A model generated the notes under the pieces. The model was not told where the DNA came from and ran no database searches. It saw nothing but the letters and a program-made list of their open reading frames with translations. A DNA stretch of 64,000 nucleotides from Ctena decussata (taxonomy: Eukaryota; Mollusca; Bivalvia; Lucinida; Lucinidae), in the NCBI GenBank assembly GCA_963989385.1, contig OZ022501.1:94472979-94536978 (forward strand), read 5' to 3'. Positions 32,758-45,604 of this stretch are shown here, in pieces. Made by a program: the position numbers and the translations under genes. Position 1 is the first letter of the stretch. Every line of letters starts with the position of its first letter.

Positions 32758-34069
32758 TTTTAGCTGTTCTATGTATATGACGATCATAGGTAACAGAACA
32801 TTGCTTAAAATTTCAGTATCCCTCGGTGAATAGACGCTGTAGGCCTTAGTCTACACCACTTTCTGTCCTGAAAAATGCCTCTTCTTGCGTATTACTTGCC
32901 TCACGGAAGCAATTCATTCAAAAAACGTTAGTAAATTTATTTATAAAATATAGATAAGGCAAAAATATTGCTGCAAATAAAACGGTTTTACTCCGTTCTT
33001 CTATTCCGTGATTTCTGCAGACGTTTTGCTCGGGACAACTCTTGTCATCAAATGTACCGAATACAACTGCAACTGCAGTCTTGGTAACTGCAACTGCAGT
33101 CTTGGTAAATGGACCTATTTCATAGATAAAAAAAGGTCATGGTGAGCATTGTTGACAGTACCTCTATTCTTTCAAAGATACTATCTTTTATTATTAAAGA
33201 TCATGGATACTACCTGTAGTGTTCGCAGATTTGTAATCGTCAAGGGAGGTAGATAATGCCAGTTTGACTTATCTCCCTTCCTACTATTTTACAATATTGA
33301 CACATTTCAAAGATGGATAAGTTTTAAAGTTTTGAGAGTTTACACCTATTTTTTTTACTTTCTTAAACTTCAAACCTTACTCTATCATGCATATATTGTC
33401 TTATTATCAAATGTGACTGCCATTTTTAGTTATTTGGCGAATAAAACACCAATTTTTCACTCAAAATTGGGTCGATTTTTTCCAGTAAAAGCTCTCCCGT
33501 TGATAATAAGGGACAGAAAACATTCATATCATGTTATCTTATTACATACGTATGTATTTTCAAACTATACAAGCAAATAGGAATGTGATAATATTTTTTG
33601 TTTGATTTTTATCGAGGAAATATTACATACATGTCTCAATATTGATATTTTCAAAATTGATTCCTGGTTACCATGGAAACGGCCGAACATTGACCTCTAA
33701 AAACTTGTGAAATACAAATAAGCATGGTATATATCGATTTCCCAAAGGCGAGGTCTGCTGACAACCGGTTGTCACCAGACTTTTGGACCAAAATCTTCTG
33801 CTGACAACCGGTTGTCACCAGACTTTTTGGACCAAAAACGTCTGCTGACAACCAGCCATATATTTTCTAATAAATGGTTTTAAAAAGGGTCTAATTTCAC
33901 TGAATTTGTATTAATATGTTATAAATATGTAATAAATATAACAAAAGTTTCTCATAGTTAAGGCAAATGACCATTTTTAGTTGCACTCTTGTCATTGGGT
34001 TACATGGACTGTTTATACTTTAATGTATGGAAACCAACAAAGTTAAATATCTACACCATTATAAGCCTA

Positions 34070-34617
34070 TGTAAAACATGTGACCCCAAGAGCAGGCCAT
34101 CTGGCTTCAGGGCCATAATTTGAACAAACTTGGTAGAGGACCACTAGGTGATGCTACAAACCAAATACAAGGCTCTGCATCAAGTGTTTTAGATAAAAAG
34201 ATTTTTTTGCGTTTTCCCTATAAGCCTTCGTAAAACCGTGACCCCCAGGGTGAGGCCATTTTGACCCCAGAACCATAATTTGTCAAGGCTCTAGGCCTTG
34301 TGATTTAAGAAAAGGAAATCCCATAATTTGTCTAGGCTCTAGGCCTTGTGGTTTTAGACAAAAAGATTTTCAAAAACTCTATTTTAGCTCATTTGACCTA
34401 GTTATGCCATGGACTAGAACCATCTGAATAACTTTCAAAGAGGGTCATATAAGGTTCATTCCTGCCAAGTCTGGTCAAAATCCAACCAGCAGTTTAGGAG
34501 ATAATGTCCTTTGAAGCTAATTGTTTACAACAGAAAAGGCACAACACATGGCATGACATGGCAGACATTGACTGATCACAATAGCTCATCTTGAGCCTAT
34601 GGCTCAGGTGAGCTAAA
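34070..34617 (+). mobile_element. Pearl/Helentron-like array element nested in the Mutator-like element (1)
   Basis: Words GGGCCATAATTTGAACAAAC and CTCTAGGCCTTGTG repeat; it ends GATCACAATAGCTCATCTTG, hairpin GAGCCTATGGCTC, AGGTGAGCTAAAAA. Confidence 0.65.
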
Positions 34618-35257
34618 AAGATTTTTGAATATTTTCTTATGTATTTCTATGGTTCAAACCTAGGACCCAATGGGGCAGGGCCATTTTTGACCCTGAGGCT
34701 ACCATTTGAACAAACTTGGTAAAAGACCACAAGGCAATGCTGCATACCAAATTTCAAGCATCTGAGCCCAGCGGTTCTGAAGAAGATTTTTGAATATTTT
34801 CCTGTGTATTTCTATGGTTCAAATCCAGGACCCCCCTGGGGTGGGCCATTTTGGGTCCTAGGGCCACCATTTGAACAAAATTGGAAACGACCACTAGGCA
34901 GTGCTATATACCAAATTTCAAGCATCTGATTTTAGCAGTTTTGGAGAAGAATATTTTAAGTATATTTTATTTTGGAACCCAAAACCCCATGCTGCAGGGC
35001 CATTTTGGACCCTGGGTCCCCACTTGAACAAACTTGGTAAAGGGTCACTAGACATCACTTCATACCAAATATTAAGCATCTGAGCCAGCGGTTCTGAAGC
35101 AGAAGATTTTCAATATCAAAGCTCTAGGCTAGGCCTAGCGGTTTCGAAGAAGTTGTCATTTAAAGCAAATTGTTGATGACAGACAAGGCAAGACAGATGT
35201 TGGACATTGGCTGATCACAATAGCTCACCTTGAACCTATGGCTCAGGTGAGCTAAAA
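34618..35257 (+). mobile_element. Pearl/Helentron-like array element nested in the Mutator-like element (2)
   Basis: About three ~165-bp units (TATTTCTATGGTTCAAAYCC, GGGCCATTTT, TTTGAACAAACTTGGTA, CAAATTTCAAGCATCTGA). It has the same terminal structure as the preceding element, ending GGCTCAGGTGAGCTAAAAA. Confidence 0.7.
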
Positions 35258-36599
35258 ACAAACAAAAAACCTGAATTCTAAAGTATCAATATTTTACTAA
35301 CATCAAATACAGCGGCAATCTCTTCCAGCATGGACCACAGCTGATCAATTGTAGAACCCTGATATTATAGAGTAAGGCTGCTATGGTCTTGGATCTAATG
35401 GGGTAGATATTCAACTTGACTGTGCTCAATGACAAGAGCCATTTATGTTTCAGGCAGATAAGTAAAGATCATATGAATAAAATTAGCCTGGCTCCAGTCG
35501 AATCTGTATAATACTCTGGTGGTCAGATTCTATGTTCCTTTGCAGGAGATATATTGAACATAGGGTCTGTAGCCAGACTAGAATAAAATATGATGCACCA
35601 ATTTGATAAATGTATTAAGAAGCCTGATTCAGCACTAACTGCAGAACAAACACATCTGATTGAGGTATACACCTTTGTTAGAGATCAAAGTTTGATTTTC
35701 ACACCTTAATTCTAGGATTTAATTGTAATAGGAGAGAGAACATCATATAGGTATCATAATCAGGCACAAAGCCACAATGTTAGTTAGATAATATATCACA
35801 AACAACAAGAGGCAATAGATAAGGACTAAATTTAAAGGCAACACTATCAGTTTCCATACATCAAAGTACAAACAGTCCTCATATATATGTAAAACAATGC
35901 CAAAAAAGTGCAAGAATGCAAGTAAAAATAATAATTTGCCTTAACTTTGAGAACATTTTATGTTTTAATATAAATTCAGTCAAAGGAAACCCAATTAAAA
36001 ACCATTTAATGGAAAATATATGGCCGGTAGTCAGCAGACGTTTTTGGCCAAAAAAGTCTGGTGACAACCGGTTGTCAGCAGAAGATTTTGGTCCAAAAAG
36101 TCTGGTGACAACCGGTTGTCAGCAGACACTTCCTTTCCCAAAATTTGAGCCAAATCCGTAATTTTCGACTTTCCACGTTATTATGGGCGAATGCTCGATG
36201 CTTACAGTCAGCCTCTCTTAAATGTTTCCACTCCACTCAAACTGAATTGCAAGAGTCACTAGCTTATGGGACACAAAGCCAGTATGGCAAAATAAACACT
36301 CTAAAAGGCAAAATTCCTTAAAAAAGCCCTTATTTATTTTTAGCATCATCCCTAGTTTTTCTCTATTGTTTCTGTTGCCATTACAATTGGGAAATTGCTT
36401 TGGCTTCTGGGGGGGTGTAACCCCCAGACCCCCCTTTGTTAACAGTTAACTTCTTAGCATAGAACTTTTAGCCATTTATTAACTTGAATTCATTTATAAT
36501 GTGAGTGTGACTCTATCAGTACAGTATTTATCAAACTTTCTAAAGTGTAAATAAAGCATGTTTTTGCATATGATTGGGCTAGAAAAAAAACCTTAGATT

Positions 36600-37080
36600 T
36601 CCTAATGTTAGCCCTAAAACTTTGTGAAAATAGCCCTAATTTTTGGCCAAAATATCCCTAATTTAAGGCCTAATTTTTTGCCAAGCTCATACAGGGATGT
36701 TTGTATCTGTACCATAGATGACGAGAGTAACATGCTCCAGGCACTGGTGTGCAAAAGCAAGCTAAACCATGTCCTTAGCCTGGTTACAAACAGCACCATG
36801 TTCTTTTTGTGAGAAAAAAAGGTGTAAAAATTACTGATGTGGGTAAAATAAAACGATGTTAAGGTCAAATAAATAACAGGCCTCATACTGACAAAGCTTT
36901 TCCAAGCCTGAAATGCCTGCTTTCTCAGCCCAAAATAGCCCTTTTTAAGCAGAAAAAACACTGAAAACTTAAAAATCAAAGCCTGAAATCAAGTAAAATT
37001 CAAGAAATGAAAGCCTGAAATCCTGCAGAAGCCTGAAAAGTATGAGGCCTGAAATAAAGATCTGATAGGTCAGCCTATAT
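36600..37080. other. AT-rich stretch with repeated AGCCTGAAA / AGCCCTAA words
   Basis: The words AAGCCTGAAAT and TAGCCCTAA recur many times. Frames of 62 (+) and 121 (-) residues are open here but match no family I know. Confidence 0.4.
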
Positions 37081-37212
37081 TAAAAATCAAACAAAAAAAA
37101 ATTGTTCGAGTTAGCTTGTAAAAAAAAAAAAAAAATGAAATTAGCTCCCTCAAGGTGAAAAAAAAAGAAATTGTTTCCAGAGGCCAGTGAAATATCAAAT
37201 GGTTGGTCCCTA
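37080..37212 (-). mobile_element. Inverted relative of the GGGACCGACCATTTGATATT repeat
   Basis: Ends ATCAAATGGTTGGTCCC at 37210 and contains long A-runs, the complement of the T/A-rich 29180-29400 copy. Confidence 0.55.
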
Positions 37213-37685
37213 AATATTTGTATATTTTTGAAGAGTACAGTTGCTGATCTAATCCGATTATGGTATCTTATTGGCCAGTGAATGTGGTGGAACTTTGGAT
37301 AGTGCTGTGAATGGCCTCATTTTGCATTGTTTTCTATGGGAGCCAATTTCAGTGGTCTGACACCTTGATGTGAAAGTGTAGACTGACACCTAAATGTGAA
37401 AGTGTAATTAAGCCAATGAGCTTCAAATACATGATCTTTTGCAGTAGTATATCTCCTGTATGGATGCTGCCAGAGGTCAAGGGGAAGCCCTGCGGTTATC
37501 ATTTATTCATGCAAGCTGGAGACATGCTGTGAAAAACTGAATCGGTCATGATATAAATATTTGTACATTTTTTGAAGAGCACAATTGCTGATCTAACTGG
37601 CCAGTGACTGTTATGGAACTTCGGATAGTGCTGTGAATGGGCCTCATTTTGCACTGTTTTCTATGGAATCCAATTTCTGTATTTC
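37211..37685. repeat. ~340-bp tandem duplication
   Basis: Two copies (from 37213 and 37555) of AAATATTTGTAYATTTTTGA..TTGCTGATCTAA..TTGGATAGTGCTGTGAATGG..TGTTTTCTATGG. The ~150-bp dispersed repeat at 37406-37550 lies between them. Confidence 0.8.
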
Positions 37686-38473
37686 CGTATAAAAAGCCTT
37701 AAGGCCATAGAATCCCACTGGTATCTTCTTGAGCACAAGTATTACTTTACTCTTGTAATAATCTCGAGGTATTTTGTGGTGCGTGCTATGTAACTATTAG
37801 TATGAATTCCGTGCAGCAAAACAGTTTGTCTTTGCCAAAAATGTCTCTAGTTCCGATAAGATAAGGTTTCTCCAGTCTCTAACTTTGTCATCACATTTGG
37901 CGTCTAGCAGTAAACGTAAGTCCTGGTGCATAATACCACGTTTCATGTAACTTTCTTCTCATTGGTCCTTTTACATACTAATAAGCGTTTCACTGACATG
38001 GATCAATTTCACCGTTTTACTGCAAATTATATGAATACAAGTAATTTTACCGCTATGATTTAAACATATGTATTGTGGCATATACAATATAAACATGCTA
38101 CCACAATAACTATGAAAATAATCCAACTAATACATATACAACTGACCTTTTAACGCCAATAAATGCTCTTTTTCCCTTGTGCCTTCCATCTTGAATTAGC
38201 TGGTTTCCCTTTGAAGCAATGTACCTGTATGAGGCTGGTATCCAGCTAAAAAATGAAGTTAGGATTGGGCAAAAGCGTTGTTTCGACAGCTTCCTGAACG
38301 TTGAATTTTTGGAATAGCTCTAAAACAATATTAATCGTCATTTACAGTCGCTTATTTTTATTAACAACTAACATGAGCATTATAGAGTTTTTATTGCGAC
38401 TTAATAAGACTAATATGAAATAGGTGTTACCTAAATGCGTGCAAAAGCAGATATTTTTTTCTTGTACAAAGCT

Positions 38474-38778
38474 GAGAAGCGCAGTGGCTCAGTGGTCAGT
38501 GCACTTGATTCTGAAGCCGAGAAGCACTGTGGCTCAGTGGTTAGTGCACTTGACTCTGAAGCCAGAGGTAGTGGGTTCGATCCTCACCCGGGGTGAAGTC
38601 TTCCTTTATCCGAACGCGTTTTTCTAGCATCATTTGCAGGGAAGGGATGATGTTAACAAGTGTGCCGTCATCCCCTGTGCAGGTTAAAGATCCCTACTAT
38701 AGCTACATGGTTATACGTAGGCTTTCATCCTGCAACACCGGAGTGTACACCGGCTGTGTCCCTCTCGGGGTTTAAGAC
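38474..38778 (+). mobile_element. tRNA-derived SINE with duplicated A-box head and GATA tail
   Basis: The head GAGAAGC..GTGGCTCAGTGG occurs twice, 44 bp apart (38474 and 38518). The second is followed by the B-box GGGTTCGATCCTC (38573-38585). The body contains AGGTTAAAGATCCCTAC and GGCTGTGTCCCTCTCGGGG, and the tail is (GATA)n. The acceptor stem does not pair, so this is not a functional tRNA. Confidence 0.8.
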
Positions 38779-39016
<238 letters not shown>

Positions 39017-39029
39017 CTGCAGCAATTTA

Positions 39030-39200
39030 ACTTCTAAGTAGTTTGGGATCTATCATTAAAGCCCTAACGACAAATTAGTTAATGACGGCATTAAGTCTGG
39101 TTGTATTAAACTCTTTAAACCGTCACAAGTTAATGATGCGTTAATGACGAGTTTTTCATTAAATCTGACGTCTGAGGAACAAAATAACGTGACGTTAATA
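39030..39200. mobile_element. Decayed MITE-like repeat with TTAATGACG words
   Basis: AGTTAATGACGGCATTAAGT, ATGCGTTAATGACGAG and ACGTGACGTTAATAAGACG; partial inverted arrangement, ends unclear. Confidence 0.35.
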
Positions 39201-40117
39201 AGACGGCGTGCTATTTAATTGGTTTTGGGCACTGGTTAAAGATTTACCCCCTTGATAATAATAACAAAAATGATTTGGTGAAATATTTCATGCAATACCT
39301 CCGACTTGGTCTAACCATACGTTTGAAATAGAGTCAAGATAATAATATTTGATAAAAGTGACTTTAAACAAAAAATAAGTTAAATTTTTGAACGATGGCG
39401 GACCGCGGTCGAAATCGCATTATTGGACAAGAATAATTTATTCATACGTCACAATCACGTGCGCGAATAAGAGAAATACCTGTACATGATCACATGGCAC
39501 ACGTGATCAAAATAGATGTTCTTACAGGCCGTGAGGAAACAGGTAATTTGCATTTAAATTTGAAGATAATTTTTCATTCCACATTTATCGAAAAAACATT
39601 TATTTTCTCAAAACTTGTATGATTAATTATGACACTATTACATATTCTCTAACGAAATTTTGTTAAAATATTTGTTTCTGAAAACATGAAATAAACGAGG
39701 GAGACAATCTTTAAAAGGATGAAACTCTTGTGAAAATCTTTCAGAGATAACTTATATAGAATATACCATTGTGATGGCAATGGGATTTTCCTTTTCCGAG
39801 CCACTTATGATAAGCACATGTAGTTTATCTTTCGCCAGGATGTATGACTTTGCCTGTGTACTGGTTCCTCATGTGTCTGTGCACTGTCTAGTGTCTACTG
39901 TGGCAGAAATTTTACACACGTATAAAAGCATGCAAACATGTTCGAGTCCCTAAAATTGGAATGCCATCTTATAAAGGAGACATATCTTGCAGGCACATTT
40001 CGATGATTCAACGTTGTGTGTCCGCTGTGTAGGCTCCCAGAATGGAAGTGAAATGCATACAAAGAGGCACACAATTGTTGCTACTATATTTGTTGTGTGC
40101 TAGTATGATGAAGTATC

Positions 40118-40207
40118 ATTTAATTATTAAATACTGTTATCCAATAAATTGTTATTTAAATTTAAACATTTAATTATTAAATACTGTTATCAAATAAATT
40201 GTTATTG
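40118..40207. repeat. 49-bp tandem duplication
   Basis: TTTAATTATTAAATACTGTT followed by ATCMAATAAATTGTTATT occurs twice. Confidence 0.85.
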
Positions 40208-40726
40208 CTGTAATACGCCAAATGCTAGTGTATCAGCATGACCAAAAGGCTGGAATATATTACCATATTTACTAAATAATTATTATGGTAACATTCTAAA
40301 TTAATTTAGTAGGAAACTGTTAAAAACATTACAGCTTTTAGTCTGATATTTCATTTGAAAATTTCTGAACCCATCAATATTAAACCATCCATCCGGCCGT
40401 CCAAAGTTCAAGGTTACAGACTCTGAAATTTCGTGAATGAAAGTGGCATTAAAGTTCTATGTGCTGTTAGCATAATTCCTTATATTTCTGAAATCGAAAA
40501 ACCAAACCTTTTGATAAGCTCTGCTGTGGAGTTTGATAAAGATTGTCTGACTGTTCATCTGTCTAGCCATTAAGCGATGACACTGGCCGGGAGCATCCGT
40601 AAGCTCTTGTTCACTTGCTCAAATTTTTTTTTCTATAGATCCAATTTTGGATATATACTTAACACCATTTATTCTGCATGTTGACGGCTATATAGAGGAT
40701 GTTAAATGAGTGCTCAGATACTCAGG

Positions 40727-40891
40727 TTTGGGTTGCTGAGTGGCCACCTTTTGGGAACAAGCTGCTCACTCGGTTGGCCATATGTTCTCTGTATCTTGAT
40801 TATTTGTAATCTTAGTTGTTTCCAACTATGGTTTGAGGGCTGGATTTGGATTTTGATTGTTTCAGTTCCTGGTCTTTGCATACTTTTTACT
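40727..40891 (+). repeat. 165-bp direct repeat, copy 1
   Basis: From TTTGGGTTGCTGAGTGGCC to TTCCTGGTCTTTGCATACTT. It is almost identical to 42448-42612, 1.72 kb downstream in the same orientation. Confidence 0.9.
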
Positions 40892-40893
40892 GC

Positions 40894-40984
40894 TGAATTT
40901 ATCAAACGAGTTGGGGAAAAAGATTAGATGCGAGGCCATGCCAAGCATCTTATCGCTCTTCCCCAACGAGTTTAATAAATTCAA
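40894..40984. repeat. ~90-bp hairpin with 37-bp arms
   Basis: GAATTTATCAAACGAGTTGG..GGAAAAAGATTAGATGC faces GCATCTTATCGCTCTTCC..CCAACGAGTTTAATAAATTC. Confidence 0.85.
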
Positions 40985-42447
40985 TAATACAGGAGCACGA
41001 ATGGTTTCACAAATATTGCGTTAAGGATGTTCGCTGGTCTGAAACAAATTTTTGACAGAGTAACAAGGAGTTCAAATAAGTTGCTAATAATTATACCCTG
41101 AAACCATATAAGCAGTATAAGGTGCAGAAAAGTATATGTTAATGTTCATTTTTTTAGATAGAGCAATTTATATAATGGTACCCTCCTCTGCGATTTTACT
41201 ATATGGAAGTGATAGGGAAAAATCACATTTTTTTTCATCAATTTGCTTCCTTTTTTATAAGAATGAGTAACAAGAAGCTTCTAAATCTTTCTCATAAGTT
41301 AGAATTTGTCTGCATGTTTAATCTGAGAGCAAAATAAATTTGCACCTTAATGTGCAAATTTTTAGCTACAAGGCCTGGAAGCCCGTTTTTGCTAGGAAAA
41401 TAATAGGGAAATTGGAGTTTTGTAGAGGGAGTTTCAGTTATCATGTCATAATTACATTATTTATAGTAAGAGTTAAAGGCCCTTGCTGAAAATGGTCAAT
41501 TGTTCCACCCAACTTTCTAGCTAATAGGTGTGAAGTGGTTATGCCACTGTGGTCATTATCTATAATTAGTTGAGAGGGTAGTTCTTATCAACATCAAAGA
41601 AACTTCCTACATCATGTAAAGACCAGACAGTAGCACTGATATTCAATAAAACGCTATCTCCTGGTAGCAAGATGTTTAACAAAAGATTTAGAGTACTTTC
41701 GTTACTTGCTTCTCTTCATGTTCAACTCCAGTCTTCTAAGGCATAAGAAAGTTTCCTGACCCTCCAAATGGGGTGGAGGAAAGGCTAAATCAGAAAAACG
41801 CGGTTGCTATTTTCTCAGCCTTTCAATATTATTTCACTTATTTGGGTCTGAGATAAAAAAAATAGATAAATAGATAGCTTGAAAACTTCGGTCGAAAAAA
41901 ATATATATGCATATTGCAAGTTTCAGCTGGGAAATATAAGGTATGGTAGGTCGGATTAAAACAAGTGTTTAATTTTTTATATGAAATTGTGGCCCCGACC
42001 TAAAGCTATATATTTTAGTTGGTTGGGACCGGAGCCTTTTTGTCTGTTGCTTGGTCCACCGGGGCTCAACTGGTGACCTTCTTTTGCTTCAGATTTCCAG
42101 TGGGGTTGTTTGGTAGGCCAGGGATCTCCACCTGTCAGACGGCCCGTTGTATCTGTTGAGTCCTCGTCTTTGCTTCTTCATGGTGTTGAAATTTGATTTA
42201 TGTGTTTACCTTGATGATTCATTGACGAGTTAGAGGGTTATCATGCGAACCGAACAACCAACTAAATGTTTTGTACCACTTCAGAAACTGAGGGTGAGGT
42301 TGGGCCTGTAAAATCGATTTAAGCCCCCCAGTAATTCATTACTGACCGTTCCAAGGCGGTAGTTCTGTTGTGGTTCTCTGTTGCCTGTTTTTGGTGTCAG
42401 AGTTTCTGTGATGTTTTACCTTATGTATGTTCTTATTATTTTTTGTT

Positions 42448-42612
42448 CGGTTTGGGTTGCTGAGTGGCCACCTTTTGGGAACAAGCTGCTCACTCGGTTG
42501 GCAATATGTTCTCTGTATCTTGATTATTTGTAATCTTAGTTGTTTCCAACTATGGTTTGAGGGCTGGATTTGGATTTTGATTGTTTCAGTTCCTGGTCTT
42601 TGCATACTTTTT
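42448..42612 (+). repeat. 165-bp direct repeat, copy 2
   Basis: Pairs with 40727-40891, with one or two differences (GGCCATATG vs GGCAATATG). The 1.55 kb between them shows no gag or pol coding. Confidence 0.9.
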
Positions 42613-42772
42613 ACTTTTACATAAATGTATTAATTGAAACCTAAGGTCATAGTACTCAGGATTTGATTTTTCTGTTTTGGGTCTAAAACTGGTCTTCCTA
42701 GTGTCTGTAAGGACCATGCCATAATTTGTTATGTTACCGTAAAATGTCTAAGTTACGGGACATGTTGGTCTA

Positions 42773-42829
42773 AGCAAACAGTGCATACTAGATCAGACTG
42801 CTCCGGATCAGGGTATACACTGTTTGCTA
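42773..42829. mobile_element. Hairpin repeat family B
   Basis: GCAAACAGTGCATACTAGAT..CAGACTGCTCCGG then ATCAGGGTATACACTGTTTG. The right arm is shortened. Confidence 0.75.
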
Positions 42830-44476
42830 TTTGGACGTGTCGTTGTATTGTAAACCCAAACTGTTCCATTTTGGGAAAATTACGGTATTTATTTTCGGTG
42901 TCCAAATGTTTAGAATTTGTGTCCGAATTTTAAGAATTTGTATTATGGGTAGTGCTAGACATGTAGAGAAGAACTGTTTTTATTGATTCCTATTACAGTA
43001 CTAGTAGCAGTTTAATTAGAATGAAAGCTCTTGGTACATGGATGTAATAAAAAACAATTTCGTACATCATATAATATCAAAAATGCTAGAGTTGTCCCGG
43101 GTTTATACTACAAGATACCTTATTTATTTTGTTTTTAAATTTTGTCCGGAATTTTATACACTTTTTACTTTTCCCAAGGTTCCTAGCATTTCGATGTTAT
43201 GCAAACAGATCAACTCAGGGTCATTTTTCAAACACTGGTTCAAAAACTTATTGATGGAATTAAGTGTTGAAGTCAGACTCAAGTGTGAAGTTACTTGATT
43301 TTTGGCTGCTTAGTCTACAATCGAAACAGAGTTTGTTTCTGCACTCAGTTTTTTTGTGTCACCATTCAGTACAAACTGCAGCCTAAATTATACATTTCTT
43401 TCTTGATCTCTCAAAGGAACTTTCCTGTTGAAGGAAATGATAGGCAAAAACACATCTGCTCGGCCTACTGAGTGTCCAGCTGTACAACTGATAAGGTATA
43501 TATCAGGCTCATTATGGATTGCATGATGATATTATTAACACCTATTTACTACAAAGCATGGGCCTTTAAATGAAATTTACCATGTTTGTACATGGTTGCA
43601 AATTAAACGTCGCAGATGAGCGATACCCTTCAGGTTAGTGTGCAAATAACAGAAAACCTGAAAATTTTAAGTCTACTCCCTTTTGTGTTTTTGCTATGTG
43701 TATAAAATAAATGGTTACAAATTAAACGTACCGCCCATATATATAAGATTTTAATGGGAAATATAGTTTTCTACATACAGTGGACAAGAGTGTTCGTTAA
43801 ATAATGACGTCGCCGTTAAGTTTAATGCATTTCTTCTATAAGCACAAAAATAACTGTGAGAAAAGTACGATAACATATTTTCTGGAAAGTTGCGCTAATA
43901 TCTAGCTAAATTATTGCTGCGATATCAATACTAACTTGTTTGCTTTCCTGATATCTATAGTTACTATTCTGCACTATTTTAATCTCATTAAGACATTTTC
44001 TTGTGGTAAGTTTTGCTAACTGACACAAATTTAAACAGGATATTCTGAAAAATTACCCAATATTAAAACAATCACATCTCTGCAAAATACAAACATATTA
44101 TGTTTATTGCATACCTCATTTAGCTACATATTAGGATAATTTTCATGATGGTTTATATTATGCTTTTAAGATAATATTTTTTCAGCGTAAGTGGAAATAC
44201 GCTGTAGTTAAAGTGATTGTTCAGATCTCTTAACTGATTCTCTATATCAAAAATAAATAAGTCAGTATGTCCTAATTTAATTTCTACAGATCATTTCTTC
44301 ATCTGCTAAGGTAATTAAAATCATGTTTATTGCTCTTATCTTAAACATCAGGCAGCAGACATGTTTTCGATCACATCAATCTAACAGCTTGAAACAGCTG
44401 GATAGCAAGCGTTTGTTTACCTAAACTTTTACGCAGTGGAACCACTTTCTGGGAGTTGACCGTGATTCCATATGGA

Positions 44477-44700
44477 AAGTAAGTAAGTAAGTAAGTACAT
44501 GTAAGTAAGTAAGTAAAGTCTTTATTTAGTGAGGGTGACAACATTTAGCACATACATATATATCATAAATGTAAAAGCTAATCTTCCATGAGGCAAGATT
44601 GCAATTAGTTCCTGAGCTTATAATGTCATCGGATGTGATTTAGGAGGTAAACATTAAAAAGGCACCACTGGTCACCTCAATATACAGAGTCAGAAGATGA
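44477..44700 (-). mobile_element. Probable 3' end of a non-LTR element or SINE, minus strand
   Basis: Read on the minus strand: GTTGTCACCCTCACTAAATA..AAGACTTT then (ACTT)n at 44477-44517. A 3' tail with AATAAA followed by a tetranucleotide run is typical of LINE/SINE ends. No coding remains visible upstream. Confidence 0.45.
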
Positions 44701-44981
44701 CTTGAAATACAGACTGTCAAATGCAGATGATAGCTTGACATACTTGAGGTGTCAATTTTCTATGGTGCAAGTGCAGTTTTTGTATGCCTATGCACAGACT
44801 TCAGAAAAGCATGTTTGTATAACCAACAGCTATTACCATTATTCTCATTTTCATGCATTATTTAATGTATTCATTATTATTATTTATATAAGTACTAGTA
44901 CTATTTAAATGTGTTGTAAGCTGACCTGCTAATGCTAGATTTTTATTGCCAGAATTACCTTAAAATTCTAAGTATTGGGAC

Positions 44982-45048
44982 AGAACAGTGCTAACCCTGA
45001 TCAGACTGCTCCTAAAGAAACAGTCTGATCATGGTCTAAACTGTTTTG
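44982..45048. mobile_element. Hairpin repeat family B
   Basis: ACAGTGCTAACCCTGATCAG..ACTGCTCC, then AAACAGTCTGATCATGGTCT and AAACTGTTTT. Confidence 0.75.
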
Positions 45049-45540
45049 AATTAGATGTTGCAAAGGCATTTGTTCCCTGTCAACGTTTAACAGTGTGCAT
45101 TTCAATGAACAGACTGATTTGGCTTTGCATTGGATCACTACTCTAAGCTAATATCTCCAGCTTCTCTGTAACTCATTTTACCTTGCTGCAGCTGCTACTA
45201 GTAAGTGATTCCAACAGAAAATATTTGAAGTCATTCAACTTATAAATGGCAGACTCCTTGGGCAAGTGATAATCATCAAATTACACACTAATTGAAATGG
45301 TTTTGACAAAAAAATTTGGAGGTATGATTCTCATCATATTTTTAACTTATGTTATAAAGGTTTAGAAAAAGATGTGAACAATCACTTTAACGACAACTTC
45401 ACGATTTAGTGAACGCTTGTCCACCCTATACAGGGGCATAGCTAGAAGGAGAACTTAAGCATCTCCATCTGTGTTTAATGTATATGGGTACACTTTCAAG
45501 AGGACCAACTCTGCTTTTTGCCTCCCTTCTCAATGCTGGT

Positions 45541-45604
45541 GAATTCTAAAAGGAAAGAATTTGCTCCTCCAGGAGCAAATTCTTTCCTTTAAGAATTAAC
45601 CCTA
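45541..45604. mobile_element. Hairpin repeat family G (copy 2)
   Basis: GAATTCTAAAAGGAAAGAAT..TTGCTCCT and AGGAGCAAATTCTTTCCTTT..AAGAATT: nearly perfect. Confidence 0.85.

Larger units (their letters stand above)
33747..36133. mobile_element. 2.4-kb Mutator-like non-autonomous element with ~210-bp inverted termini
   Basis: The left arm (33747-~33965) and right arm (~35930-36133) are inverted copies. Both contain two ACAACCGGTTGTCACCAGAC-type units joined by TTTTTGGACCAAAA, then CCATATATTTTC, AAATGGTTTT, CACTGAATTT and AGTTAAGGCAAAT. The flanks carry an exact 9-bp direct repeat TTTCCCAAA (33738-33746 and 36134-36142). Long terminal inverted repeats with a 9-bp duplication are the Mutator-superfamily pattern. 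No transposase is encoded; the interior carries two pearl/Helentron-like array elements. Confidence 0.8.

Noticed and set aside
36614..36979. 121-residue minus-strand frame and an overlapping 62-residue plus-strand frame
   Set aside because: AT-rich and rich in repeated AGCCTGAAA/AGCCCTAA words. No family is recognised and no convincing splice context was found; the plus-strand 36690-36810 piece looks somewhat protein-like but could not be tied to any gene.
38518..38592. Functional tRNA gene
   Set aside because: The A- and B-boxes are good but the acceptor stem does not pair and a SINE body with GATA tail follows.
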